From positions 2,961,001 through 3,025,000 of the forward strand of contig NZ_CP127251.1 in assembly GCF_030285925.1 (NCBI RefSeq): a stretch of 64,000 nt of DNA, written 5' to 3'. Source of the DNA: Devosia sp. YIM 151766. Its GTDB lineage: Bacteria > Pseudomonadota > Alphaproteobacteria > Rhizobiales > Devosiaceae. Positions 42,944-51,894 of the stretch are shown piece after piece. The notes beneath the pieces were generated by a model. That model ran no database searches. It was not told the origin of the DNA and saw only the letters and a program-made list of their open reading frames with translations. Both the position numbers and the translations under genes were made by a program. The first letter of the stretch is position 1, and each line of letters opens with the position of its first letter.

Positions 42944-43353
42944 GCTGCAGGCTCCAGGTAACGCGTCAGGCCCTCACGCACATCGTCGGGCCAGGGATGG
43001 GATTTGTGGTTGTCCAGCGACGTCGCGACGATCCGCTGTTTGATGGTCCAGATCACCTCGCCACGCACGGTGACGATGGTTTCGAGATCCAGTGAGGCGC
43101 GGCCGATGGCGCGCACATGCACGGCGAAGTCGAGCACGTCGCCATAGGTCGAGGGGCGCTTGAACTCGATATTCATGGTCACGCTCGGCAGGCCGATCTT
43201 GCGCTCGAACATCAGTTCCTTCCATGTGACGCCGAAGGAGGCGAACATGGCTTCGTTGACATCGACCAGCATCGACAGATAGGCCGGGTGATAGGCAATC
43301 CCGGTCAGGTCGCAGTCCCCGAAACGGAGAGGCTTGGATTGGTGGAAGGCCAT
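42940..43353 (-). CDS. Acyl-CoA thioesterase, 4-hydroxybenzoyl-CoA thioesterase type
   Basis: This hot-dog fold protein of 137 residues has FGDCDLTGIAYHPAYLSMLVDVNEAMFASFG, in which the Asp-x-x-G-x-x-Y/H-x-x-x-Y pattern marks the 4HBT active-site loop. It is followed by MNIEFKRPSTYGDVLDFAVHVRAIG. It should hydrolyse an aryl- or ring-derived acyl-CoA. GAGGAG precedes the start at 43353. It lies between the SDR and Rid genes in the monooxygenase operon (gap 11 bases, overlap 4 bases). Confidence 0.9.
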   Translation of the reverse strand: MAFHQSKPLRFGDCDLTGIAYHPAYLSMLVDVNEAMFASFGVTWKELMFERKIGLPSVTMNIEFKRPSTYGDVLDFAVHVRAIGRASLDLETIVTVRGEVIWTIKQRIVATSLDNHKSHPWPDDVREGLTRYLEPAA

Positions 43354-43364
43354 GAAGACTCCTC

Positions 43365-44153
43365 TTAGCCAGTCATTACTTCGCCGCCAGCCACCGCAAT
43401 GGCCTGGCCGGTGATTGCCGACGCTCCGGGCTGCGACAGCCACAGAACCGTATCGGCGACTTCGTCCGGCTCGACGAGCCGGCCCTGGGGGTTGGCCTTG
43501 GCCAGTTCCGCCCGTGTGTCGTCGTCGCTCCGCCCGGTCTTGGCGACGATGGCGTCGACCGCCCGGGCGATCAGCGGGGTGTCGGTGAAGCCGGGGCAGA
43601 CGGCGTTGACGGTCACGCCGCTGCGCGCCAGTTCCAGCGCCAGCGAACGCGTCAGCCCGACCACGCCATGCTTGGCGGCCGCATAGGCGCTGACATAGCG
43701 GTAGCCGGCAAGGCCCGCCGTCGAGGCGACATTGATGATGCGCCCGCCCTGCCCATGCGCCTTGATGTCAGCCAGGAACGCCTGGGTGACGAGAAAGACG
43801 CTGGTGAGATCGACGGCCAGAACCTGGTTCCAGAAATCCGGCGTCATCCGATCAAAGGGAGCGCTGGGCGCCTCACCGGCATTATTGACCAGGATGCTGA
43901 CCGGGCCGAAGCCGGCGCGGGCCGCCTCGGCACCGCGGGCGATGGCTTGGGCATCGGTGACATCGAAACCGGCGATTGTTCGGACCTGGGCCGGCGGCAG
44001 ACTCGCCTTGAGCGCCTCAAGACGCTCGCCGTTCCGTCCGGCCAGCGTGACATTGGCGCCGGCCGCAACCAGGCGCCGAACGATGGCCTGGCCGATGCCG
44101 CCCGAGGCGCCGGTTACCAGGGCGTGTCGACCCGCCAGAGAGGTTCCCGTCAT
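43365..44153 (-). CDS. SDR family oxidoreductase (262 aa)
   Basis: This short-chain dehydrogenase has [24 protein letters not shown] at the end of beta-2 (Arg, suggesting NADP(H)), [20 protein letters not shown] and Y-x-x-x-K in [13 protein letters not shown]. It starts with an ATGA overlap on the monooxygenase stop, so it is translationally coupled. It probably acts on the hydroxy/oxo ring product of the monooxygenase/reductase. Confidence 0.9.
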   Translation of the reverse strand: MTGTSLAGRHALVTGASGGIGQAIVRRLVAAGANVTLAGRNGERLEALKASLPPAQVRTIAGFDVTDAQAIARGAEAARAGFGPVSILVNNAGEAPSAPFDRMTPDFWNQVLAVDLTSVFLVTQAFLADIKAHGQGGRIINVASTAGLAGYRYVSAYAAAKHGVVGLTRSLALELARSGVTVNAVCPGFTDTPLIARAVDAIVAKTGRSDDDTRAELAKANPQGRLVEPDEVADTVLWLSQPGASAITGQAIAVAGGEVMTG

Positions 44154-46456
44154 CGCGCGGCACGCTCCAGATTGTTTTCGAACTGGGCCTTGGCCGAATG
44201 ATATTGCTTGGGCCAGGCCACGGATTTGATGCCGATCTTGGCGGTCTCATGCAAGAGCCAGCTCGGATCGGCCAGATGCGGCCGGGCCACGGCGCAGAGA
44301 TCGGCGCGCCCGGCGGCAATGATCGAATTGGCGTGGTCGGCCTCGGAAATGGCGCCGACAGCAATGGTGGGAATGCCCACTTCATTGCGGATCTTGTCGG
44401 AGAACGGCGTCTGGAAAAGGCGGCCATAGACCGGCTTTTCTTCCTTCCACACCTGCCCCGACGAGCAGTCGATGACGTCGGCGCCCGCCTCTTTGAACAG
44501 CTGGGCGAAGATCTTGGCATCCTCGGGCGTATTCCCGCCCTCATACCAATCGTGACAGGACAGGCGCACCGAGATCGGCTTGTCCGCCGGCCAGACTTCG
44601 CGAATGGCGCGGAAGACTTCGAGCGGGAAGCGGGCACGGCTCGCGTGATCCCCGCCATATTCATCTTGGCGCTGATTGGTCAGCGGCGAGAGGAAGCTCG
44701 AGAGCAGATAGCCGTGGGCACAGTGCAGTTCCAGCCAGTCGACGCCAGCCTCGGCCGCGCGGCGGGCAGCGGCGACATGGTCGTCGCGCACCTTGTCCAT
44801 GCCGGCGCGATCGAGCTCGGCGGGGACGGCACTGTGCTGGAGATAGGGCAGCGCCGATGCCGACACGATCGGCCAGGCCCCGGTGTCGAGCGGCTGGTCA
44901 ATGCCATCCCAGGCGCGGTGCGTCGACGCCTTGCGCCCGGCATGGCCGAGCTGGACGCCCAGCTTGGCATCGCTATTGGTGTGAACGAAATTGGCCAGCC
45001 GTTTCCAGCCTTCGGTCTGCTCGTCGTTCCAGAGGCCGAGACAACCGGGCGTGATCCGGGCTTCCGGGGAAACGCAGGTCATTTCGGCGAAGACCAGGGC
45101 GGCGCCGCCCATGGCGCGAGCGCCCAGATGCACCAGGTGGAAATCGTCGATCAACCCGTCCGTGGCCGAATACATGGCCATGGGGGAAACGATGATGCGG
45201 TTTTTGAGGGTGACGCCGCGTATGGTGAACGGCGTCAGCATGGGAGGCAGCGCCCGCTTGTCGTCTTCGACCGGAAGTCCGGTCTTTTGCGCCAGCCAGC
45301 GCTCGTAGCCTTCCAGCCATTTCGCGTCACGCAGGCGCAGGTTTTCGTGGCTGATGCGCTGCGAGCGGGTCAGCATGGAATACATGAATTGTTCCGGCTC
45401 GAGCTGGTCGGCATAGCGCGTCCCCACCACTTCGAACCATTCCATGGCATTGCGGGCGGCATTCTGGATACGCGCGACGTCGACGCGGCGCACTTCCTCA
45501 TATTCGTGCAGCACCGCCGGAATCTGCGCTTTTTCGTGACCGAACCGGTTGAACTGACGGGTCAGTTCGATGGCGTCTTCGATGGCGAGTTTGGTGCCGG
45601 AGCCGATGGCAAAGTGGGCTGTATGGGCGGCATCGCCCATCAGGACAACGTGGGACTGGCCATTGAAATGGCTCCACTTGCCGCAGATCAGGCGGTTGAA
45701 ATTGAGCCAGGCCGAGCCGCGCAGGTGGCGGGCATTGGTCATCAGCGGCGCGCCTTCGAGCACTTCGCTGAACAGATCCTGGCAGAACTCGATCGATGCC
45801 TGCTGCTCCATCTTGTCGAGACCGTGGGCCAGATAGGCTTCCTCGGTGGTCTCGACGATGAAGGTCGAGGTGTTTTCATCGAACTTGTAGATATGCGCCT
45901 GGAACCAGCCATGGTCGGTCTTGCGGAAATCGAAGGTGAAGGCGTCGAAAAGCTTGTTGGTGCCCAGCCAGATATAGCGGTTGGGGCGCACCAGCAGGTC
46001 GGGCTGGAAGACTTCGGGATAGGCGTTGCGGACGCGGGAATTGAAGCCGTCGGAGGCGATGACCAGGTCGGCATCGGGGAAATCGAGGTCGCTGCCGACT
46101 TCGGTTTCGAAGATCAGCTCGACGCCCAGCTCCTCGCAGCGGCGCTGCAGGATGTTGAGCAGCTTCTTGCGGCCAATGCCGACAAAGCCATGGCCGCTCG
46201 TGCGCTGGCGCGTGCCCTTGAACAGGATTTCGATGTCGTCCCAATGATTGAAGGCGTCGCGGATTTCGTCGGCGCTTTCGGGATCCCACTCGATCATGGA
46301 TTCCATCGTCGCATCGGAAAAGACCACGCCCCAGCCGAAGGTGTCATAGGCACGATTGCGCTCGACGACCGCGATCGAATGCTCGGGATGATTCTTCTTC
46401 ATCAGGAGGGCGAAATACAGCCCCGCCGGGCCGCCACCAATGCAGACGATCTTCAC
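44150..46456 (-). CDS. Two-domain FAD monooxygenase / OYE-type reductase (salicylyl-CoA or anthraniloyl-CoA type)
   Basis: This 768-residue fusion has an N-terminal aromatic monooxygenase (residues ~1-390: [49 protein letters not shown]). A C-terminal Old Yellow Enzyme barrel follows ([55 protein letters not shown]). The same architecture is known for 2-aminobenzoyl-CoA monooxygenase/reductase and for proteins annotated as salicylyl-CoA 5-hydroxylase. It hydroxylates and then reduces an aryl-CoA ring. Start GTG 46456 has GGAGA upstream. It is first in an operon of four genes. Which aryl-CoA it uses is open. Confidence 0.92.
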   Translation of the reverse strand: MKIVCIGGGPAGLYFALLMKKNHPEHSIAVVERNRAYDTFGWGVVFSDATMESMIEWDPESADEIRDAFNHWDDIEILFKGTRQRTSGHGFVGIGRKKLLNILQRRCEELGVELIFETEVGSDLDFPDADLVIASDGFNSRVRNAYPEVFQPDLLVRPNRYIWLGTNKLFDAFTFDFRKTDHGWFQAHIYKFDENTSTFIVETTEEAYLAHGLDKMEQQASIEFCQDLFSEVLEGAPLMTNARHLRGSAWLNFNRLICGKWSHFNGQSHVVLMGDAAHTAHFAIGSGTKLAIEDAIELTRQFNRFGHEKAQIPAVLHEYEEVRRVDVARIQNAARNAMEWFEVVGTRYADQLEPEQFMYSMLTRSQRISHENLRLRDAKWLEGYERWLAQKTGLPVEDDKRALPPMLTPFTIRGVTLKNRIIVSPMAMYSATDGLIDDFHLVHLGARAMGGAALVFAEMTCVSPEARITPGCLGLWNDEQTEGWKRLANFVHTNSDAKLGVQLGHAGRKASTHRAWDGIDQPLDTGAWPIVSASALPYLQHSAVPAELDRAGMDKVRDDHVAAARRAAEAGVDWLELHCAHGYLLSSFLSPLTNQRQDEYGGDHASRARFPLEVFRAIREVWPADKPISVRLSCHDWYEGGNTPEDAKIFAQLFKEAGADVIDCSSGQVWKEEKPVYGRLFQTPFSDKIRNEVGIPTIAVGAISEADHANSIIAAGRADLCAVARPHLADPSWLLHETAKIGIKSVAWPKQYHSAKAQFENNLERAAR

Positions 46457-46478
46457 GCTCAGTCTCCGCGTCCTAGGC

Positions 46479-46539
46479 AAAATTAGTTTAGATATAAAAC
46501 GTTAGATCGCGCCAATTAGTCAAGGCCTAAACTAATTTT
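46479..46539. promoter_or_regulatory. Putative MarR operators (copies 2 and 3) before the monooxygenase operon
   Basis: Positions 46479-46491 (AAAATTAGTTTAG) and 46527-46539 are exact inverted copies, 48 bases centre to centre. Two 24-bp units can be read. One at 46481-46504 starts AATTAGTTTAG like copy 1. One at 46514-46537 runs from AATTAGT to CCTAAACTAATT. Both lie just upstream of the monooxygenase start. Two operators could allow cooperative or looped repression. Confidence 0.65.
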
Positions 46540-46661
46540 TACAGGATCGATTTGGGTGTTGAGCTATCCGGCAGCGCCCCGAGACCCGCGATATAGCGGC
46601 GTTTTCGGGCAGATGCGTGGAGGATGGCTGAGGCGAAGCCCGGGGCGCGTGCCTCGCGGTG

Positions 46662-46685
46662 AGAGGGCGCCCAGGAGCGCCCTCT
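46662..46685. other. Hairpin after the SBP gene
   Basis: GAGGGCGC and GCGCCCTC form a near-perfect stem, lying 12 or more bases after the binding-protein stop on the minus strand. No U-tract follows. Possibly a 3' stabiliser or weak terminator. Confidence 0.4.
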
Positions 46686-46697
46686 TCGTAGATATGC

Positions 46698-48293
46698 TTA
46701 TTCGGTGACCGTCACATCGGCCAGCAGCGGGAAGCCGTCGCCGCGCATCTGGGAGTCGAAGCGATCCGATGTCGCCCAGGATAGCATGGCCTGATGAAGA
46801 TAGACGGCATGCACTTCGTCGCGCGCAATGGTGAAGCCTTCCTCGAACAAGGCATCGCGCTGGTCCTGGTCGAAGGTCTGGGCGAGTTCGAGATTGATCT
46901 CGTCGACGCGCGCATTGCTCCACAGGGCCCAGTTGAAATTGCCGGTATTGTTCTCGATGTCGCGGGTGGAGATGATGGTCGAGAAGGTGTCCTGCCCGTC
47001 CCACGAATTCGGCCCGGCACCGATCAGGTGGAAGCTCGAATCCGGACCGTTCACCAGCATGGCGGCGAAGTCGGGCCAGAGCATGCCCTTGACGCGGACA
47101 TCGACGCCGATGCGGGCCAGCATGCTGGCGGCGGCGCGGCAGATTTCGTCGGTATTGACGTAGCGCTCAAGCGGGCAGTTCAGCTGAATCTGGAAGCCAT
47201 CGGGATAACCGGCATCGGCGAGCAGCTGCTTGGCCTTGTCGAGGTCGGTTTCGAGACGCTGATCCACCTGCGGCTGGTGGCCGGCAAGGCCGGGAACGGA
47301 CGGAATGCCGACAACCCGGGCATTGCCGCGCATGACGCGGTCAACAATGAGCTGGGCGTCGATGGCATGGGCGAATGCCTGGCGGACGCGGACGTCCTTG
47401 AGCGGATTGGCCTCGATCGGGTTGCCGGCCTTGTCATAGACCTCAATCGCAACGTCGCGCGTGCCGTCCATTTCCAGCTGCATCCAGGAGAGCTGCGGGA
47501 TCTGGTCGGCCTTGAAGCCGGTCGTGGTCTTGACGCGCTCGATGTCCTGCAGCGGCAGGTCCATGATCATGTCGACTTCGCCGGACAGCAGGCTGGCAAG
47601 GCGAGTCGGCGCCGAGCCGATCGGCATGAAGATGAATTCCTCGACATTGCCGGTCACTTCGCCCCAATAATCGGCATTGCGCTCGAGCACCGTGCGGGTC
47701 GAGGGGTCGTGGCTGACCAGCTTCAGGGCCCCGGTGCCATTGGCATTGCGCAGCGAGAACGCTTCCGAACCCGTAGCGCCCAGCTGCGGCACTTCGGCCA
47801 CGCCATTGGCTTCGGACCAGGCCTTGTTCATGATGAACAGGCGCGTCATGCGCTGCGGCAGAATAGGATCGCCGACATCGGAGGTGACGTCCACGGTGGT
47901 TGCGTCAACGGCCACGGCCGACTGGATGCCGCCGAAAAGGCCCTTATATTGCGGGCTGGAGGCCTGGCGCATGATCGAGAAGGCCACGTCGTCGGCGGTC
48001 AGCGTGGAGCCATCGTGGAACTTGACGTCATCGCGCAGGCTGAAGCGCCAGGTCTTGTCGCCATCATGCTCCCAGCCATGGGCGATGCCCGGCGTAGCGG
48101 CCATTTCTGGGTCGAGATTGATGAGGCTCTCATACATCTGGCGGTAAAGCGCCGTGGTGGTGAAATCGCTCGTCGAATGGGGATCAAGCGTCAATGCCGG
48201 AGTCGCGGCGGCATAGCGCAGCGTCTCGGCGGAGACGCTCGTCGTGAGCAGGGCGGTTGCCAGCAGGCCGGCAACCAAAAAAGTATTACGCAT
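46698..48293 (-). CDS. Dipeptide/oligopeptide-type ABC transporter substrate-binding protein
   Basis: This cluster-C (SBP_bac_5) periplasmic binding protein has 531 residues. It has a signal peptide (cut about SVSA-E23), then LRYAAATPALTLDPHSTSDFTT, the WRFSLRDDVKFHDGSTLTADDVAFSI hallmark and DVRVRQAFAHAIDAQLIVDRV. It matches the permeases at 51.9-53.8 kb and ATPases at 53.9-56.0 kb, giving a complete Dpp/Opp importer split over three units. Ligands of this family include peptides, nickel, opines and glycosides; none can be chosen. Confidence 0.93.
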   Translation of the reverse strand: MRNTFLVAGLLATALLTTSVSAETLRYAAATPALTLDPHSTSDFTTTALYRQMYESLINLDPEMAATPGIAHGWEHDGDKTWRFSLRDDVKFHDGSTLTADDVAFSIMRQASSPQYKGLFGGIQSAVAVDATTVDVTSDVGDPILPQRMTRLFIMNKAWSEANGVAEVPQLGATGSEAFSLRNANGTGALKLVSHDPSTRTVLERNADYWGEVTGNVEEFIFMPIGSAPTRLASLLSGEVDMIMDLPLQDIERVKTTTGFKADQIPQLSWMQLEMDGTRDVAIEVYDKAGNPIEANPLKDVRVRQAFAHAIDAQLIVDRVMRGNARVVGIPSVPGLAGHQPQVDQRLETDLDKAKQLLADAGYPDGFQIQLNCPLERYVNTDEICRAAASMLARIGVDVRVKGMLWPDFAAMLVNGPDSSFHLIGAGPNSWDGQDTFSTIISTRDIENNTGNFNWALWSNARVDEINLELAQTFDQDQRDALFEEGFTIARDEVHAVYLHQAMLSWATSDRFDSQMRGDGFPLLADVTVTE

Positions 48294-48330
48294 CCAAAAA
48301 CTCCCTTTGCGTGAACTTCCGAGTTCGCCG

Positions 48331-48362
48331 ATTAGGTTGACATCTAATGCTCATTTGATCAA
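48331..48362. promoter_or_regulatory. Divergent control region with GntR-like site S1
   Basis: ATTAG-GTTGACAT-CTAAT (48331-48348) is an inverted repeat. ATGCTCATTTGATCAA (48347-48362) matches the TTGATCATACGATCAA element at 56006 at 12 of 16 positions, with the right half strongest. It sits between the binding protein and the alpha/beta hydrolase gene. Confidence 0.45.
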
Positions 48363-48398
48363 GAGTTTCTGAAAGCGATATCACTGGAGGGAGTGACG

Positions 48399-49241
48399 AT
48401 GAGCTTCGAGGACCTACCGGCGCAGCCATCCATGTTCCCGCTGGCGGACGAATATGGCCAGACTGCCTTGCAGCGCGGCCGGGACGCATTGGCGCAGGTC
48501 AATGCGACTCAGGACATCGCCTTTGGCGACGATTACTGGCAGAAACTGGACGTGTTTGGGCCTAAGGGGGGAGGCAGCAACCTGCCCGTGCTGCTGTTTT
48601 TCCACGGCGGCGGCTCGACCCACGGCTACAAGGAATGGTGCACCTTCATGGCGCCAGCCGTAACGACGACACCGGCAATCTTCGTCTCGGCCTCCTACCG
48701 TCTCATCCCGCATGCCGATTACGACGGCCTCATGGCCGATTCCCGCGCCGCTCTGGCCTGGATACACCAGAATATCGGCAAGTTTGGCGGCGATCCGGGG
48801 CGTATCTGGGTCGGAGGCCACTCGGCCGGCGGCCAGATCGCGGCAATCTTGACGCTTGATCCGTCATCCGACCCGCAGGCCGGGCAAGTGCAGGGGTGTT
48901 TCCCGATCAGTGGCACCTTTGGCAAGGACAATGTCATGCCCAAGAATGCAGCCGGCGAAATCATCAGCACCGTGCCGATCATTCCGCCTTTATCGCTGGT
49001 GAAGGACAGGAGCGGGCCGTTCTACATTGCCTGGGGCGACCGGGAAGACGAGAAAATCCAGCGCTGGGGTCGGGAAATGGCCGCCGCGCTGCAAGCAGTC
49101 GGCACCGAGGTCGAGGCTGCGGCCTATCCCGGCGACGATCATTTCACCATTCACCTCAATACCGGCAACCCGCAGGACACATGGACGTCCACGGTCGCGC
49201 GCTGGATGAACACCAAGACCAACCAGGACCACCAAGCATGA
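48399..49241 (+). CDS. Alpha/beta hydrolase (carboxylesterase/lipase family)
   Basis: This 280-residue esterase-like hydrolase has the oxyanion motif FFHGGGSTHGYKEW (HGGG) and nucleophile elbow GGHSAGGQIAAI. The C-terminal AYPGDDHFTIH supplies the catalytic His. This is the hormone-sensitive-lipase-like branch (Abhydrolase_3). GGAGGG lies 7 bases before the ATG at 48399. Its stop overlaps the amidohydrolase start (ATGA), so hydrolysis by both enzymes is probably linked. No signal peptide; it acts in the cytosol. Confidence 0.88.
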   Translation: MSFEDLPAQPSMFPLADEYGQTALQRGRDALAQVNATQDIAFGDDYWQKLDVFGPKGGGSNLPVLLFFHGGGSTHGYKEWCTFMAPAVTTTPAIFVSASYRLIPHADYDGLMADSRAALAWIHQNIGKFGGDPGRIWVGGHSAGGQIAAILTLDPSSDPQAGQVQGCFPISGTFGKDNVMPKNAAGEIISTVPIIPPLSLVKDRSGPFYIAWGDREDEKIQRWGREMAAALQAVGTEVEAAAYPGDDHFTIHLNTGNPQDTWTSTVARWMNTKTNQDHQA

Positions 49242-50497
49242 GCATTACAATCATCCGGAATGCCTCCGTCTTCGATGGCGTCAATGAAGAATTGGCGCAT
49301 GACAGCGACGTCATCGTCGAAAACGGCACGATCCGCGAAGTCGCCCAGGGCCGCTCGAAGGTTTCGGCCGATCTCGAGATCGATGCCGGCGGCCGCACTC
49401 TGCTGCCGGGCCTGATCGACGCCCACGTCCACCTCTTCGCCGTCCATCTGGTGGCCTCGAAGAACCTGCACTATCCCCTGACGCTGCTGACGGCCAAGGC
49501 CCTGCCGCGCATCCGCAATATGCTGGAACGCGGCTTTACCAGCGTGCGTGACGTTTCCGGCGCCGATTTCGGCATCCGTCAGGCCCTGGCGGAGGGGCTG
49601 ATCGTCGGCCCGCGCGCTTTTGTCGGCGGTCCCGGCCTGACCCAGACCGGTGGCCATGGCGATCATCGCCGCCGCACCGATTCCAGCCTCGACCGCAACC
49701 GCGAAGCCGATGGCGTCGATTTCCAGTCCCGCATCGTCGACGGCCCGGAGCAGATGCGCCAGGTGGTGCGCGACGAATTGCGCAAAGGTGCGGACCACAT
49801 CAAGCTCATGGCTTCCGGCGGCGTCGGTTCCCCCAATGATGCGATCGAGGACTGGCAGTTCTCGGAAGAAGAAATCCGCATGGCCTGCCGCGAAGCCGCG
49901 GCCAAGGGCAAATATGTCGTCGCCCATACCTATGCCAGCTCCGCCGTGCAGCGCGCGGTCAAATATGGTGTCCGCACCGTCGAGCACTGCAACCTGATCG
50001 ACCGCGAGACCGCGGCCATAGTCCGCGACCACAATGCCTTCGTGGTGCCGACCTTGGTGTGCTACGAGGTCACCGAGCAGCATGGCGACTCGCTGGGGCT
50101 CTCCCCCTATGTGATGGAGAAGCTGGCTTTCGTGAACGAAGGCGGCATTCGTCTGCTCGAGCATTGCGAAGCCGAAGGCACGATAATGGGCTTCGGCACC
50201 GATCTGATGGGCGAAATGGAATATGCTCAGTCGATGGAATTCGTGATCCGCGCCCGGGTGCAGAAGCCGGTGGATGTGCTTCGTTCGGCGACCTCGATCA
50301 ATGCCAAAATCGTGCAGATGGAAGGCAAGCTGGGCGTCATCCGCGAGGGGGCGATCGCCGACATCATCCTGGTCGACGGCAACCCGCTGGACAATATCGC
50401 GCTGCTCGACGGCCAGGGCGAGAATATCCCGGTCATCCTGCAGGAGGGCCGTGTCTTCCGCAACCGTCTCGCCGCCGAGAGCGCAGGAAACATCTGA
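49238..50497 (+). CDS. Amidohydrolase family protein (imidazolonepropionase/prolidase-like)
   Basis: This 419-residue metal-dependent hydrolase has a composite beta domain (start and end: NASVFDG, GAIADIILVDGNPL) around a TIM barrel. Metal ligands are visible: GLIDAHVHLF (HxH), a Lys in DHIKLMASGGVGS, His in VVAHTYAS and TVEHCN, and Asp in FGTDLMGEM. This subgroup hydrolyses N-acyl amino acids or dipeptides (Sgx9260/PurA-like carboxypeptidases). Coupling to the esterase before and the MFS gene after supports one pathway. Confidence 0.9.
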   Translation: MSITIIRNASVFDGVNEELAHDSDVIVENGTIREVAQGRSKVSADLEIDAGGRTLLPGLIDAHVHLFAVHLVASKNLHYPLTLLTAKALPRIRNMLERGFTSVRDVSGADFGIRQALAEGLIVGPRAFVGGPGLTQTGGHGDHRRRTDSSLDRNREADGVDFQSRIVDGPEQMRQVVRDELRKGADHIKLMASGGVGSPNDAIEDWQFSEEEIRMACREAAAKGKYVVAHTYASSAVQRAVKYGVRTVEHCNLIDRETAAIVRDHNAFVVPTLVCYEVTEQHGDSLGLSPYVMEKLAFVNEGGIRLLEHCEAEGTIMGFGTDLMGEMEYAQSMEFVIRARVQKPVDVLRSATSINAKIVQMEGKLGVIREGAIADIILVDGNPLDNIALLDGQGENIPVILQEGRVFRNRLAAESAGNI

Positions 50498-51705
50498 TGC
50501 CAATCACAGGGTCGGATGACCGGCGCTATCGGCGTCTACTTGCGGCCCTGTGCTTTATCTCCGTTATCGGACCGCTGACGACGTTTCTTTATCTCCCCGC
50601 GCTGCCCGAGGTGGCGCGGCTTTTCAATACCACCGAGGCAGGCGCCCAGGGAACGCTGACATCGTTCCTCATCGGCAACTGCCTCGGCTTCGCCCTGCTG
50701 GGACGATTGAACGACAGGTTCGGACAACGCCGATCCTATGTGTCGGTGATGGCGCTGTTCATCTTCGCGAGCCTCATGGTCGCGGTCTCTCCCAGCCTCA
50801 CCTGGCTGGTTGTCGCCCGGTTCTTCCAAGGTATCGGCGCCTCCATCGGCGTCATCACCGCACGCTCCATCGTCCGGCGGACCTTTCCCAATGGCGGCTC
50901 GGGCGGCATGGCCGTGCTCTCGGCCATGGGCGGCCTGGCGCCGGCCGCCAGTCCCGTCATCGGTGCCATCGTGCTGCTGGTCGCCGACTGGCGCATGACC
51001 TTTGTTTCCGTGGCCGTATTGGGGGCGATGTCGCTGCTGCTGTCGCTGAAACTGTTCCCGAAAGGCGCGCATCTGCCCGCTCCGGTGGGTAAGGCCGGCA
51101 GTGCTTTGCGCAAGGTTCTCGCGCATCCCGAAACCCGTGCCGGCTTTCTCCTCGGTTCGCTCCATAACGGCACGTTCATGGTAATGATGGCAGGCAGTCC
51201 CTTCATATTCGTCGAGACTTTCGGCTGGAGCCAGCTGTCCTATTCGCTGCTGTTCGGGGTGATCCTCAGTTCCTTCGCGGTCATGTCCATCATCTCGGGT
51301 CGGGCATTTCCTCGCCATGGCATTCGTCGCATCATGAAATTCGGCCTGCCGGGCATGGTCCTGGGTGCCCTTGCCACGATGGGCGGCGCTGCCGCCAACG
51401 TCGACTGGATGATCGCGCTTGGGCTCTTCGTCATGATCTGCAGCATGGGACCCATCGTCCCGGGCAACCACGTGCGAATGCTCGACCCCTATCCGGAAAT
51501 GACCGGTTCCGTCGTCGGGCTCTCCATGCTGGCGGTGACGCTGAGCGGCGTGGTGATGATCTGGCTCTATGGGCTGTTCAGCGAGGGCTCGGTGCTCGGA
51601 TATGGATTATGGATCGGCATCGTGACGCTGCTGGCGGTCGGCACCTGGCTACTCTATCCACCGCCGGCGGATGTCGGGCGGGAAACCAGCCTGGTAGCGG
51701 CCTGA
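50497..51705 (+). CDS. MFS transporter, Bcr/CflA-type
   Basis: This 402-residue protein has about 12 helices. Motif A after helix 2 reads GRLNDRFGQRRSY, and PALPEVARLFNTTEAGAQGTLTSFLIG is typical of the DHA1 drug/metabolite exporters. The start overlaps the preceding stop (TGATG). It may export a toxic intermediate or end product of the hydrolysis pathway. Substrate unknown. Confidence 0.9.
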   Translation: MPITGSDDRRYRRLLAALCFISVIGPLTTFLYLPALPEVARLFNTTEAGAQGTLTSFLIGNCLGFALLGRLNDRFGQRRSYVSVMALFIFASLMVAVSPSLTWLVVARFFQGIGASIGVITARSIVRRTFPNGGSGGMAVLSAMGGLAPAASPVIGAIVLLVADWRMTFVSVAVLGAMSLLLSLKLFPKGAHLPAPVGKAGSALRKVLAHPETRAGFLLGSLHNGTFMVMMAGSPFIFVETFGWSQLSYSLLFGVILSSFAVMSIISGRAFPRHGIRRIMKFGLPGMVLGALATMGGAAANVDWMIALGLFVMICSMGPIVPGNHVRMLDPYPEMTGSVVGLSMLAVTLSGVVMIWLYGLFSEGSVLGYGLWIGIVTLLAVGTWLLYPPPADVGRETSLVAA

Positions 51706-51717
51706 GACAAAACGATA

Positions 51718-51744
51718 CGCGCCCGGGTCATCCCCGGGCGTTTT
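51718..51744 (+). terminator. Terminator after the MFS gene
   Basis: CGCCCGGG pairs with CCCGGGCG around TCATC and is followed by TTTTC, 14 bases after the stop. Confidence 0.85.
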
Positions 51745-51835
51745 CATTTGAGGGTCGGTCTGGGCAAATGCAGCCCCTTTTCCGAAGGCTTCCCCAGGCA
51801 CCGGCAGTCTCCCGCTCCGCCCCGATATGGCCGAC

Positions 51836-51866
51836 AAAAAAGCGGCCTGCCCAGGGGCAGACCGCT
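51836..51866 (-). terminator. Terminator of the dppBC-type permease operon
   Basis: On the minus strand AGCGG-T-CTGCCC and GGGCAG-G-CCGCT form a stem with one internal mismatch, then six T residues. It lies 29 bases after the dppC-type stop. Confidence 0.88.
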
Positions 51867-51894
51867 CGCATTCCGCAGCGAGGCGGAATTCCTG

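Noticed and set aside
44150..46456. Firm naming of the monooxygenase/reductase as salicylyl-CoA 5-hydroxylase
   Set aside because: The two-domain architecture is equally that of anthraniloyl-CoA monooxygenase/reductase, and no ligase or gentisate enzyme is nearby to decide.
46564..47004. Additional minus-strand frame after the binding-protein gene
   Set aside because: It overlaps the binding-protein 3' end in another frame and is Arg/Pro-rich without motifs.
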